64,000 nt of DNA. Source: Thamnidium elegans. Its lineage: Eukaryota > Mucoromycota > Mucoromycetes > Mucorales > Mucoraceae. This document shows, one piece after another, positions 35,372-45,540 of this stretch; positions within the stretch are counted from its first letter, which is position 1, and every line of letters begins with the position of its first letter. The notes under the pieces are model-generated. The model was given only the letters and a program-made list of their open reading frames with translations. It ran no database searches and was not told the origin of the DNA. Both the position numbers and the translations under genes were made by a program. Location: the NCBI GenBank assembly GCA_025201345.1, contig JAIXMG010000001.1, positions 1,116,001-1,180,000 on the forward strand. Direction: 5' to 3'.

Positions 35372-36623
35372 ATGATTTTTATTTTTATTTATTTTTGGTC
35401 CTCTTTGCACACAAATTTAACGAATCTAAAGAGGCTTTTTATTGAAATATACTTCAAACTCCAGAAGCAGAGCAGAGTAACTGGGTTTCCCAAAAATAGG
35501 CACTGAATTTTTCGGATGTCAAATCAGCTTGTTTGAGTACGGGTATTTCCTGAACGTTTTTATTTATTGTCCACTTTAGCAGTTCGGTCCAGACAAAAGA
35601 TATTATTTTTCCGGTAACCAACTTTCAGTCCGGCTTTTATTAAGTTGGGTTATTAAAAGCCACCTTTTGTTATAATTCCAAGTAAATTACTTCGAATTAT
35701 GTACAAAAAAAAAAGACAAATAGTTTCTGATTTTGACAAGTAATTGTTTTTCGACAAATGTTTTATAAAAAAAATAGACTAATAGTTGTTTGGTTTTGAC
35801 AAGTATAATTATTTTATTTAAGAAAAGGGAATAATATCGAGAATAAAAAAAATAAAGCTATCTTTGAACGTTTATTGTTCTAAAATGAGAGCAATAAATG
35901 GGGTAGAGGTAACAGAGGGAATAATGGCGGACGAAGGAGAGGAAGAAAAGGGGAAAACAGGCATACTACTTTCAAAGAGGCTACTACCGCTGGCAATAGT
36001 AGTGTTCTCAGTTGAAAGGGATAACTTGTTCGAAGGATCGATTGTTCGTAAAGAATATTCACTTATCTGAATACAAAGAAAATGCATGTTTACAATTACT
36101 TTAATTTCTTTATTGTGCTAGAAACATCAGAGGGCTTGAAAGCTTGGTTGGGTTGGTAACAGTGGTAAAGTTGGAGACATTAGACATTTTTAGTTTGATA
36201 AAAGGGGAAGAGGTATAAAAAACTTTTCGTTGGTATTGTAATAATTGGGGTTAAAGTGACTGTTATGAAAGTTATAATAAAAATGATTATCTTTTATTTC
36301 ATAAAGTTAAGGAAAGTATTTATATCAATTCATATCGGATTTAAGCATAGAGGTCAGTTTGCATAAGTGACAGTACAGGCATAATATTCAAGTGTGATAA
36401 CTAAATATAGAAAGAGCGTGACTTCATAATTATTATTACAGGTATCGCGTTAGTTGTAATGAAAGTAAAAAAAGAAAGCTTGTCACAGGAATTGCCGGAC
36501 TGAAAAAGTTAACCGGATGCCGAACTGGTAAAGTGGATAATAAATAAAGGATTTCATAAAAATGACTGCGTTAAAATAAGGAATTGGAAATTACCTTTTG
36601 CCTTTTACCAACACCACCAAAAA
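35372..36623. other. Spacer upstream of the DNAJC17-like gene
   Basis: About 1.25 kb. Overlapping open frames on both strands at 35864-36087 encode Ser/Thr- or Glu/Lys-rich strings without a domain, and I do not call them. A/T-rich leader sequence precedes 36624. Confidence 0.45.
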
Positions 36624-37794
36624 ATGAGTACAGAAGTCGATTATTACGAGTTACTTGGTATACAGATTACTGCATCTGACAAAGAAATCAAAAATGCGTA
36701 CCGTAAAAAGGCACTGAAAGTGCATCCTGACAAAAACCCTAGTCCTGATGCAGGCACGTTTTTTCTTTTCTTCTATATAATATTTATGTTGGCAGAGTAA
36801 TTAACATAAACCTTTTGTTTATAGCTGTACTCTTTCATAATTTAACTCAAGCCCAGGAATTATTATTGGATACAAAAAAGAGAAGCGAATATGACCAAAT
36901 CCATAGAAGTCGTCAAGAAAGACAAAAGAAAAAACAAGAGATGGATTCAAAAAGAAGAAACGCTCAAGATGAATTAGAACAACGAGAAAAGGATGCCAAA
37001 AAAGCTAAAACAGACCAACAGCAGGCGAAAGCTCAATATGAAGCTGAAATTGCTCGTATGCGTGAAGAAGGTGCCAAAAGAAGACAAGAGGATTGGGGTA
37101 GTAACGATAACGAAAAAGAAGGTAAATGAATGATTGCAATTTATATATGTTCGAGTATATTTAATATCCCAGTTTTATAGAACTGCCCGAAGAAACTGAG
37201 TTGGATTGTGCATTAAAGATTAAGTGGAAACGTAAAAAGTATGATTTTTCTGAAAGTGATTTGGAACGTATTTTAGATCCTCTTGGTAGAGTGGATTCAA
37301 TTGCGTTATCTCAAAAGAAAAAGGGTGGAGCTATAGTCGTATTTAAAACGGTGGTAGATGCTTACAGTATTATTACAAAGAAAGAATCACATCCAGCGTT
37401 ATCTCAGTTTGAAAGTATCGATTGGGCTACAGGTAAAGTACCTGCGCTTGTGTTAAGAATGAACAAGGCGGAGGAAATGAAAAAGGAAGCGAGAGCTGCA
37501 TTATTTAGTGCAAATGATAGAGCTACTCCTGCTACTGGTAAACCCTTATTCTCTATGGGATCTCAATCATCATTTTTTAAGCCTGCCAACTTACCAAATT
37601 TCAAGGTAAACTACATATTTATAATGTGTGTGTATATATAAGCACATCTCCTAACCTAACACCTATTTATTATTTAGGCACCTTCATCTTCAAAAATATC
37701 CGATAACGATTACGAAGCCCTCACATTAATGAAAATGAGACAAGCCGAAAGAGATAGAATCATTTTACTTCAACAAAAACAGGCTACTAGTTAA
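36624..37794 (+). CDS. DNAJC17-like J-domain and RRM protein (spliceosome-associated, Cwf23-like)
   Basis: Predicted Hsp70 co-chaperone associated with the spliceosome. Exons: 36624-36753, 36825-37121, 37181-37605, 37678-37794; 322 aa. The J domain is [20 protein letters not shown] followed by an Ala-Tyr-Arg-Lys helix, then [20 protein letters not shown], with the catalytic HPD at about residue 36. A charged helical linker ([13 protein letters not shown]...[11 protein letters not shown]) follows, then an RRM-like fold ([36 protein letters not shown]). The C-terminus is [18 protein letters not shown], shared with DNAJC17. Intron 1 uses a GC-AG pair (CAG|GCACGT ... TATAG); only this donor keeps the conserved SPDAAVLFHNL junction. 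No near neighbour suggests co-regulation. Confidence 0.9.
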
Positions 37795-38988
37795 TAATTA
37801 TGTATAATAACAAACTTGATGTAAATAAAATATATCCTTCCTAAAAAAAAAAAAGAATACTGAGAATACAGTCGTTCCACTGCCAATTAAAAACTATTTC
37901 TGTGCTTTGGAAAAGGAAAAATTAGTAAAAAGTTACTTCGAAAATTAATATGAAAACTTAAAATTGATTAAAAAGTGACAGACAGAACGAAAAGACAGAA
38001 CAAAGAGATAGAACAAAGAGATAGAATGAAGGAAATAAAGAAATAAAAAGGTTAATATATGAAAGAATGAAATGAATAATTTCAACTTACGCGCCCTCCG
38101 TGATAGGATGAGATGCATCTCGGGTTGACGATAGGCGATAACCAGGTCGGAATAGTTGGTGATGTTAGTGACATAAGGAGTATAAGCGGTTTAAGGGGTG
38201 TAACTGGCGAAAGTATACATGTGTAGAAGTATGTCAACTGGAACAGCCAATAATACTTCAATGACCTGCCTTAAATTTTAATTTACACAAATTGTTATTA
38301 TGTACCTTTGAAGACCATATGTACGTGTATAGTTTTAATTTGGTCACCCGGAGTCTAAGTTCTTGCGATACATGAAGGACTTGCGGATGACTGGGCGAAG
38401 AATGGACCAGTAATATAGAAAGTAGCGCGAACAGTTTAGATATTTCATTACAACAAAAATATCTTAGTAGTACGTTATTGTAGGTACTTATTTGCCTTTT
38501 TTTATACGCACGAAGAAATTTAGATGAAATATATTCAGAAGTTTGAAGAAATATAACTGGTATCGAGATGCTACTTTGTCGTATAAATAATTGGATACGC
38601 AGAATCTTTCGGGAGCATAAACTTTTTTTGCTCTGATGCAGCACTTTTTTTTTTCGTCTTGGACTATTTGCTCTGAGCCGGTCTCATCTGGTGAGATATA
38701 AAAACGGAATACGAGGTAACTTTATCAAAATACTAAACATCTTAAATTTGGATCTCAAATGAATTTCGTCAATCTTACTACGGAAACTTTAAGTATATAT
38801 CAAAAAAGGTCTAGTTTTTAGGTCTATTACCCTTGATAGGGCACCGTTCATATCCTATAGCGAGGTTAGTTTAGAGGGGAGAGAGGAAATATAATTCAAG
38901 AAACCTGTCACTAACTATACTTATTTTATTTCGAAAAAAAGGGATCAATTGGCATTTTAATCATAAACATAGAAAGGAAGATAATACA
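37795..38988. other. Spacer with a short GA-rich tandem repeat
   Basis: About 1.2 kb. Around 37980-38030 is a purine-rich, partly tandem stretch (AGAACAAAGAGAT units). The minus-strand ORF at 38258-38644 shows no recognisable domain and is not called. The right end is the 3' flank of the sulfotransferase-like gene. Confidence 0.45.
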
Positions 38989-39734
38989 TTATGTACTGGT
39001 TACAGGAGCCAAGTTATTAGCTCCCTTACCCTCAAAGAAATATTCCTTAAATTCATTGGTAGTGTTGACTTTCGGATAAGGAACTTGCGGAACCTCTTTT
39101 CCTAGAAATTTACATAGTTTTTCCCACCCACCACCTAATTCCAGTATACATAGTTGATCAGCAGGAACGATTCGCTTGACTTCAGCAATATGCTCATTAT
39201 AGAGACGTTTAACTGTCTTTTCGTCTGCAAATTTTTCAGGGTTTCGAATCCATCCATCCATACAAACTGCGTCAGCCAGTTTTAAAAACGAGTGTAATGG
39301 GTCACCGGGTCCTAAGTCAGGCATTTCTTCAACGCTTTTCAAGATTGTGTTTTTAACAGATTCATACCAACTATCAACAGGACGTATTGTAAGTAGAACT
39401 TTGGCATCTGGATACTTGTGGAGCAACTCCTTATAGAATGTGGCAGCTGTCCAGTCTGTACAAGCATCGAATTTTTCGTAAAGTTTATCCCAGTCCGTAG
39501 TTTCTCGATTATAGTATGCGTGGAGCCAGTCACTTGCTTTAATAGTAGGGTCTTCGAAAAAGCATTTCATATGATGTGTTTTATACCTGTTTTTGTTATT
39601 TTTTTTAAAAAAAGTATAGGGTATTGATAATAGGTTGTATATATCGTTACTTACCCGAGAATATCCAAAGCAGTACGTAGACTATCTGTACCGCTACGTC
39701 CAAGACTTGCGCCAATTACTTTGATTGGAGCCAT
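38989..39734 (-). CDS. Sulfotransferase-like P-loop protein
   Basis: A 225-aa protein of the sulfotransferase-fold family common in fungi (substrate unknown). Exons on the minus strand: 39734-39655 and 39586-38989; the intron joins DILG to YKTHHMKCFF. The 5'-phosphosulfate-binding loop MAPIKVIGASLGRSGTDSLR is at the very N-terminus. The 3'-phosphate region YPDAKVLLTIRPVDSWYESV (about residues 95-115) has the expected Arg and Ser. Further blocks are WTAATFYKELLHKYP and WEKLCKFLGKEVPQVPYPK, the usual C-terminal signature. Length fits intact family members. It converges with nothing near; METTL4 lies 200 bp downstream of its start on the same strand. The donor of the activated sulfate and the acceptor cannot be told. 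Confidence 0.88.
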
Positions 39735-39933
39735 CCTTATTAAAAAGAAAAATAAAAAAAGATAAAGAGAATATATTATCAGCTCGTATTTATCAACTGG
39801 TTTTTAAAGTTAATTAGGACGTTTATCTATTTACATATGAACTACTATGCGTTCATTATTGAATAACATTCGTATTTATTTTTATGATATCATTTATTTA
39901 CATGTTCTAAAAAAAAGGAGGCTTGGAGGCAAG

Positions 39934-41311
39934 TTATTCTGTTTTCTTGTCAAAGTAATTCAAATGTTGAAATCTCAAACATTCGTTACCCCAGCTAATC
40001 CATCTCGGTGTAAGACACCGCGCGAATAATTCAACTTGAATAGGATCCGATGAGTTATTTAAATAGGGTTTTAAAACATCTAAAATAATTGTTTTAGCTA
40101 TTATTACCAATATATATATATATATATATATTATATATGTATATATATGTATATATATGTATATATATTCTTTATTTACCTTCCAACGGTGGTTTTCGCG
40201 AATGCCTTATGCTAGGTATACTAACAATGGTATTATGCATAGGTACTGTGCCAAGCTGAGCTATATCCTTTGGTTTACCTAAAATTAATTGCTCATATGG
40301 CTTTTTATGCATAGAGTCTAACGGAAAGATGCATTCTGCTTGTGTTGTTACTTTGAGCCAAGCCCATTCACCCACGCACACGAGACCCCAGGCAGGAAAT
40401 AACTTGTTAAGAATAAAGTTTCTAAACTTTGGTTTATTCGTGACCCATATAGCTACAACACAATCTTTTGAAGCCATCATTTGAGAGATCGGAATAGAAT
40501 ATAAATCATAAATATCTTGCGTTTCGTAATGTGAGGACCTTGACACTAAATTATTTTGTAAATATTAAATTTGTGTAAGGTTTTTTTTATATACTTGTTT
40601 TGCTTTACCACTTTTGTTGGGCCATGGAGGATCCATTACGATTAAGTCTGCTCCACCCTTTCTATTTACTTTATAGAGTTTTTAAAATTAGTTAAATAAA
40701 TGGTTATTTTTTCTATTTGGTACGTTACCGTAGTTTCCAAGTTGTGATAGACTATTAGCTATGGAACCCATTAGAAAACTTGATTCGGGCGGTATAATAT
40801 ATTGGCAAGCAGGGGTGATTTGCAGTAATTTTAAGGTGTTTTCAGTATTAATGCAAATGAGATTAAATATCGAAAACATATCGAGATCAGTTGTGACTGC
40901 AGCGGCTAGGTTATATTCTGCATTATCTTCTTCATCATCATCATTTTGACCAAATTTACCGCGGGCCATCTCGACCATAGCTTGTATACTAGGAAAATCA
41001 ATTGTTTCCGCCTTGACTTCGTTTATGGCTCTAGGTGTTTTAATTTTTTTCCATGACTCTGGCCATATAGATTCGATTTGTTCCAAGCATGATACTAAAT
41101 TAGGTCGTATTTCTTCGTGTCGCTTTTGTGTTTCAACGTCGGCTACACTGGGTGCTTTCGGAACTGTCTTTTTTCGTTTTTTTGGTGGCTCTGTCGATTC
41201 TTTTTTAGGGCGAAAGTAAGGCTCGCATACGTCAAATTCACCCTCTATTAAGGTATAAGGAGTAATATCTCGAGAAAAACATTTTTCTGAATCTATAATG
41301 TCCATGAGCAT
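39934..41311 (-). CDS. METTL4: METTL4-type MT-A70 adenine methyltransferase
   Basis: S-adenosylmethionine-dependent N6-adenine methyltransferase; family members modify DNA (6mA) or U2 snRNA (m6Am). Exons on the minus strand: 41311-40729, 40668-40609, 40545-40180, 40079-39934; 384 aa, in frame throughout. The N-terminal part has a basic patch (PKKRKKTVPK), a possible nuclear signal. The catalytic DPPW is in ADLIVMDPPWPNKSVSRSS, split by an intron directly after NKS. MT-A70 family features follow: VVAIWVTNKPKFRNFI, GEWAWLKVT, IFPLDSMHKKPYEQLILG, HSRKPPLED, ELFARCLTPRWISWGNE and LRFQHLNYF. HKKPYE and LFARCL...SWGNE are typical of METTL4 rather than METTL3/14 or MTA1. Intron 3 (40179-40080) is mainly TATATATG repeats. 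Early-diverging fungi are rich in 6mA, so the substrate matters. Confidence 0.92.
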
Positions 41312-41439
41312 AACGATCTTTTCAAAAGAAAAAAGAAAAAGAAGTATCGGCTTTTTAAATAAAAAACGGTACCAACACCTGAAAAAATAAAAAAGCAGGA
41401 ACCTTGTTTCCCTTCATTCTGCTTTTTTCTAAAAAAAAC

Positions 41440-41921
41440 ATGGGTTTATTTTCTTGGTTTGGTTCGTCAGAAACTAAATCTACTGAGGGTTTAGACAATG
41501 GCATTCCTAAAAAAACAGAGTGTTATCATATTGTAAGAACTTGTCATTTGGGAACATGTGCAGAAAATAAAAAAGAAATGCTAATAATGAAATAGGAAGG
41601 ATTTTTAAGCTGTTCTTATTTTACAAATGCAGTAGAAATAAGCGATAAGTTGTCAGCTGAACATCCCAATGTGAAAGTAGATGTCAGTGCATATATTCAG
41701 CAGCAGTGGGCTGAACGTTCTCGAGAATTACAGCAGGTATGAGGATAATCATTTGTATAGAAGCATGCAAGATATTTATATTTCTTGTATAGGAATTCAA
41801 CACCAGCCATAGAACATCACCTTTTATTTATGAAGGATGTGATGTTAATAACCAAAAGTTGATTGGTGGTTATACAGATTTTTCTCAAAAGATCAAGGCA
41901 ACATATAAATTATCAGTCTGA
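41440..41921 (+). CDS. Small glutaredoxin/thioredoxin-fold protein
   Basis: A 120-aa predicted protein. Exons: 41440-41532, 41596-41736, 41793-41921. Splicing at GTAAGA after ECYHI and at AATAG gives ECYHIEGFLSCSYFTNAVEI, with CSYF in place of a CxxC active site. It continues LSAEHPNVKVDVSAYIQQQW and, after the second intron, TSPFIYEGCDVN and LIGGYTDFSQKI. The Ser-Pro (cis-Pro position) and GG-x-TDF match a glutaredoxin-like fold. With one active-site Cys it would be monothiol or non-catalytic. The N-terminal MGLFSWFGSS could be N-myristoylated (Gly2, Ser5), an inference. It diverges from METTL4 across a 128-bp promoter. Confidence 0.65.
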
Positions 41922-42640
41922 AGAGTGTACATAATAAAAATGAGACGCAATATATAAGAGCTTTTTTTTTTATCTTTTTAGACAAAATAAGTTTATATTT
42001 GAGACATTGCCATCGTTCAAAAAAAGATGTCCTAGCAGTCAACCTAATTTTTATTTTATTTTTGCTACATTCTGTCTCTTCGTCCTGTCTGTCTATTTTG
42101 CTATTTTTTTATAATCAATTGTACAAGAAAAATAAGAAGAAGCCTGTTTTGATACATATTTTTTCTCCATCTCAAATAATAAAACTTTTTATCTTAACTT
42201 GTTTACCAAATTTCGTACTGGAAATATACAAAATTACCCTTACACTTCTTCTTCAAAAACAAACTACTTAACTTTTGATCAATGAGGTATGAATATTCCT
42301 TTTCCGTTAAAAGACAGCAAATCATCTCTTTCTTTCTTTTATGATGTATTACTTATCATAATTGGTGCTCAAATTGCAAACTGTAGATAAGGCTGCGTTA
42401 TTTATTATGTTCGAACACTAATTTGACCGTTAATAATTTAAGCATATTACACACCCCGTCGACATAGTGAATTTTAAATTTCACTATAGTTTTCACTATT
42501 TTCGTTCATTTTTAAGTCGTTTTTTTTTTCATTTTTCACTAAGATAGTAAAAGATAGTGAAAATGACTATAGCCGATTTGCAGCTAAAAAAAAAAATACG
42601 CCAACTCATTTTTTTTTCTTAACTAAATAAATAATACAAA
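41922..42640. other. Spacer with clustered TAGTGAAA motifs
   Basis: About 720 bp with no supported gene. Between about 42464 and 42575 the octamer-like motif TAGTGAAA or its complement TTTCACTA recurs in both orientations, including an ATAGTGAA...TTCACTAT dyad at 42464-42487. This sits directly before the SANT-like ORF. Confidence 0.5.
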
Positions 42641-43640
42641 ATGAACCCTACAAACAACAACCAAACCTTTGAAACCATTATGTTTGATCCTAAAGCAAAG
42701 AAAGCAGATGGAAGAAAACGTCAAGTAACGGATGAGCCAGAGGGAAATACTCAACCAAGTACTAAAAAAAAGAGTAGAGGCCCCAAAGATGAATGGACTC
42801 CTGCCAGAAGACTTGCAGTTCTCAAACTGTACAAGGACTTCAGACCTCTTAGGGTTTCCCACAGCGAAAAAAACCCCTAAATGGACAGACTTGACCGCTG
42901 CTGTCAATAAGGTAGATGCAGAGGGGGCGAGGGCAAATCCTATTTCGGTAAAATCTGTTCGTGAAAAGCTGGCGGAGCTTATCGAGATGTATAGATCTTT
43001 TTTTGATCGAATTAAAAATGAAAAGAGATCTGGGAGTAACAAAAGAAAGTGTTTTATCTACGTAATATATGCTAACAATATCGAATTAGACATAGCTTAT
43101 ACAAGTACTTATATTCTCATATAATCACTTACATAATCTATACACAATTAACTATTTTTACTTATATTACTCAGATACTTAGCGTTCTATCGATTGAATA
43201 TAAATTTATAAACGACTGTTAATACTAATTGAATAACTAAGATAACTGGTTTACATAAATAATTGTCACATTATTTATAATCCACAAGCCTCTATCTTAT
43301 ATCATTTAGCCTTGAAGCCAATTAGAAAGATAACAGGCATCGCTGCTGTTATAATTAATCTTCTGAAGAGAAAATGGAGAGATAACGTTGATGGTGAGAG
43401 ACAGAAATGGTATCTGAAAGTCAAAGGAATCAAGATGGAGAAAAAAAGATTGATGATCGCTATTCGGGACATAAAGCAGGATATTCAGTCAATTAAAAGA
43501 CAAATTTATGATCATTGTCATCCGCCAACGTCGTCTACTTCGGCACTCCTCGATCCAAATATTGCTGATAGTAGACTATTGATACAGCTTAGGATAAAAA
43601 GTTGTAAAGTTTGGAAAAAGATTATTAAAAGTGTATAAAA
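42641..43640 (+). pseudogene. SANT/Myb-like DNA-binding ORF, frameshifted
   Basis: The first block at 42641-42840 reads MNPTNNNQTFETIMFDPKAK...GPKDEWTPARRLAVLKLYKDF and then shifts frame to TSDLLGFPTAKKTPKWTDLT, AAVNKVDAEGARANPISVKS, VREKLAELIEMYRSFFDR (about 42850-43020). The pattern W-x11-L-x2-Y-x2-F and the tryptophan-spaced helices suggest a SANT/Myb-like DNA-binding domain. A second block at 43312-43580 (IRKITGIAAVIINLLKRKW, a helical basic stretch) could be its C-terminal exon. At least one frameshift breaks it. It lies directly 5' of a Fanzor C-terminus; whether the two belonged to one transposon is unproven. Confidence 0.45.
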
Positions 43641-43679
43641 CAACAGATAATAAGAAAGTAATAAAAGTAGTGAGCACCA

Positions 43680-44220
43680 GACTATTAGTTGTCAACTTAG
43701 AAAGACTTATAGGTTATTTATTTACAATCGTAAAAGAAGACTTGAATTGACCAAGAGACGATACTGTGACAAGACTACTGCTATTGAGGGTAAATTCTCT
43801 GGGACAAAGAAGCCGATCATGTTTATCGGTGGCCGAGGTCGTGGGATTAGATCCAGTATAAAGGGTCATCAAAGGTTTGGTGAATTCAAGAAACAAAACA
43901 AACATGGTCAGAATACACCTACGCTTATTACAAATGAGTACAATGGTTCGCAAACTTGCTTGTTCTGTTTTAATAAGCTTTCTCATCCTGTCTCTGCCGC
44001 TGCTGATAAAATTTCCATTTCAAAAGGAACTTTTATTTGTTTGAATAGTAATTGTCCGAAGGCATTTAAACCAATGTGTAGAGACAAGGTCTCCGCACTG
44101 ATCTCGCTTATTTACCCTTTGGTTTGACCTTTCCTTGTTTCGATCAAACCTCTACTCGTACTTCCAAAGCACGATTCATTAATTAAGCCCTCGATTTTCT
44201 GTACAAGAAACAACGAATGG
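43680..44220 (+). pseudogene. C-terminal part of a decayed Fanzor gene, relic D
   Basis: The frame through 43747-44127 reads RKRRLELTKRRYCDKTTAIE, PIMFIGGRGRGIRSSIKGHQ, LITNEYNGSQTCLFCFNKLS and TFICLNSNCPKAFKPMCRDK, ending VSALISLIYPL. This fits the C-terminal half of Mucorales-type Fanzor: a segment before RuvC-II, then a zinc ribbon with C-x2-C ... C-x4-C, and RD-x-x-SA carrying the last RuvC Asp. The following codons (TFPCFDQTSTRTSKARF) also fit the usual tail. The DE(F/Y) position reads NEY, so an acidic residue is lost, and the N-terminal half is missing. Probably non-functional. The zinc ribbon is the best kept of the four relics. Confidence 0.65.
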
Positions 44221-45540
44221 GCTCACCTGCCAAAGGTGGCAATACTCTTTGAGGTATGTAATTATACATACAAAAAAGACATTGAATTAATTTAAAATAT
44301 AGCATCCGTTTCTTCGCCCTCTAAACCAAATTCTCTTCTATTTCGGTAAGCCTATGTTTAAAATATTTCGCTAATCAATTTACTAATTTTTTTGAAATCC
44401 ATAGTTCATTTACCGCCACAGTATTTATTGTTATGTCTGTCAGGCTGATACAGACATTTACCCTCAGCATTTGAATTGTCCTACTTGGATAAATATTGAA
44501 TATTATATTGCGTTTTTAAAACAGATCATCCTGGAAGATATATTAACGAATTACTGTAGAAAGAGACGTTAAATGATTGACCGTCTGTTGATGTACTCAT
44601 CTCGCAAAAACCCTCGTGCACCCATGAGTCAATTTAAAGGCAGTTTGGACTGGTTTCTACGGTTGAAATTTTTTTCCAAGCCACGCTTTTATAAAACTAT
44701 TTAAGCGACAAAAAAATTTTCAAAAAAAAAACTTTATTCTTTTTAGCTTTTTGATGGTAAGTGTTTAATATCTAATAATTATTGTAATGAAAAAAATGAA
44801 GTTGCGATTATCCCAATGATTATAACCTATAACGTCTTAATAATACGTGTTGATTCTCCAATCTGATTTAATGAGCATGATGGGATAACCGCAAGGTCAT
44901 CTTTTTTTATAACTAAATAATTTTATTATTATTTTTTTTTATTAACTTTTTTTTTTTTTTTTACAGAAATGTCAAAGGTTTAAAAACGTCAATTATCCTC
45001 CACCCTCCCCCCTTTTTTTTTGTGTAATATAAATAAATAAATTTTTTTTAAAAAAAAAACCTGTATTTTATTTATTTTTGAGTGTACACACCATAGCAAG
45101 AAACTCTTGGAACAAGGGAAATCTGTTAAGAGAAACCTGCAAGTAGTTGTTGGTATGTTTCGACCATTAAGTGGCGAGTATGAAGTATACTATCTTTTTC
45201 GTTTTTATCCCCAGGGGATTTTCTTACGTAGCCCACAACTTCAACGGCTAGTTTTTTTTTTTTTTTTTTTTTGGGAATTATAAATCTTTTATAGCTCCTC
45301 ATACTTAATAATACTTTCTCTGATATTCACTATAAATAGGCTATCAAAGAGAAGATCTTATAAGAAAAGGGAGATTTCCTAAAATATTGCGTATCTAAGC
45401 CCGTAGATGTTCCAAGGGCTGTCCGAAACCATTGATAAGCAAACGGTATACAGAGGGAAAACGTTCGAGTGCTATAAAATCTGCTTCATCATCTTCTAAC
45501 CTACGTATTTCCAGTTGATCAAGACTAGATAATAATGGGT
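44221..45540. other. Relic-rich AT spacer
   Basis: About 1.3 kb. A stretch near 44410-44690 reads in pieces like a cysteine-containing protein (CYVCQADTDIYPQHLNCPTW), but stops intervene and I do not recognise it. The rest is homopolymer-rich, with T runs near 44930-44962 and 45253-45272. Confidence 0.35.

Noticed and set aside
35864..36087. Overlapping ORFs on both strands (Glu/Lys-rich on plus, Ser/Thr-rich on minus), with a possible minus-strand upstream exon starting MSNVSNFTTVTNPTKLSS.
   Set aside because: No splice combination kept the frame, no domain is visible, and low-complexity composition can arise by chance.
38258..38644. 128-codon minus-strand ORF.
   Set aside because: No recognisable domain, and composition (many Ser, Leu, Lys, Arg and scattered Cys) looks random; no splice or promoter support.
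40595..40608. Later donor (GTATAT) for METTL4 exon 2.
   Set aside because: It breaks the frame into exon 3; the GTAAAG donor at 40608 yields DPPWPNKSVSRSS, matching the family.
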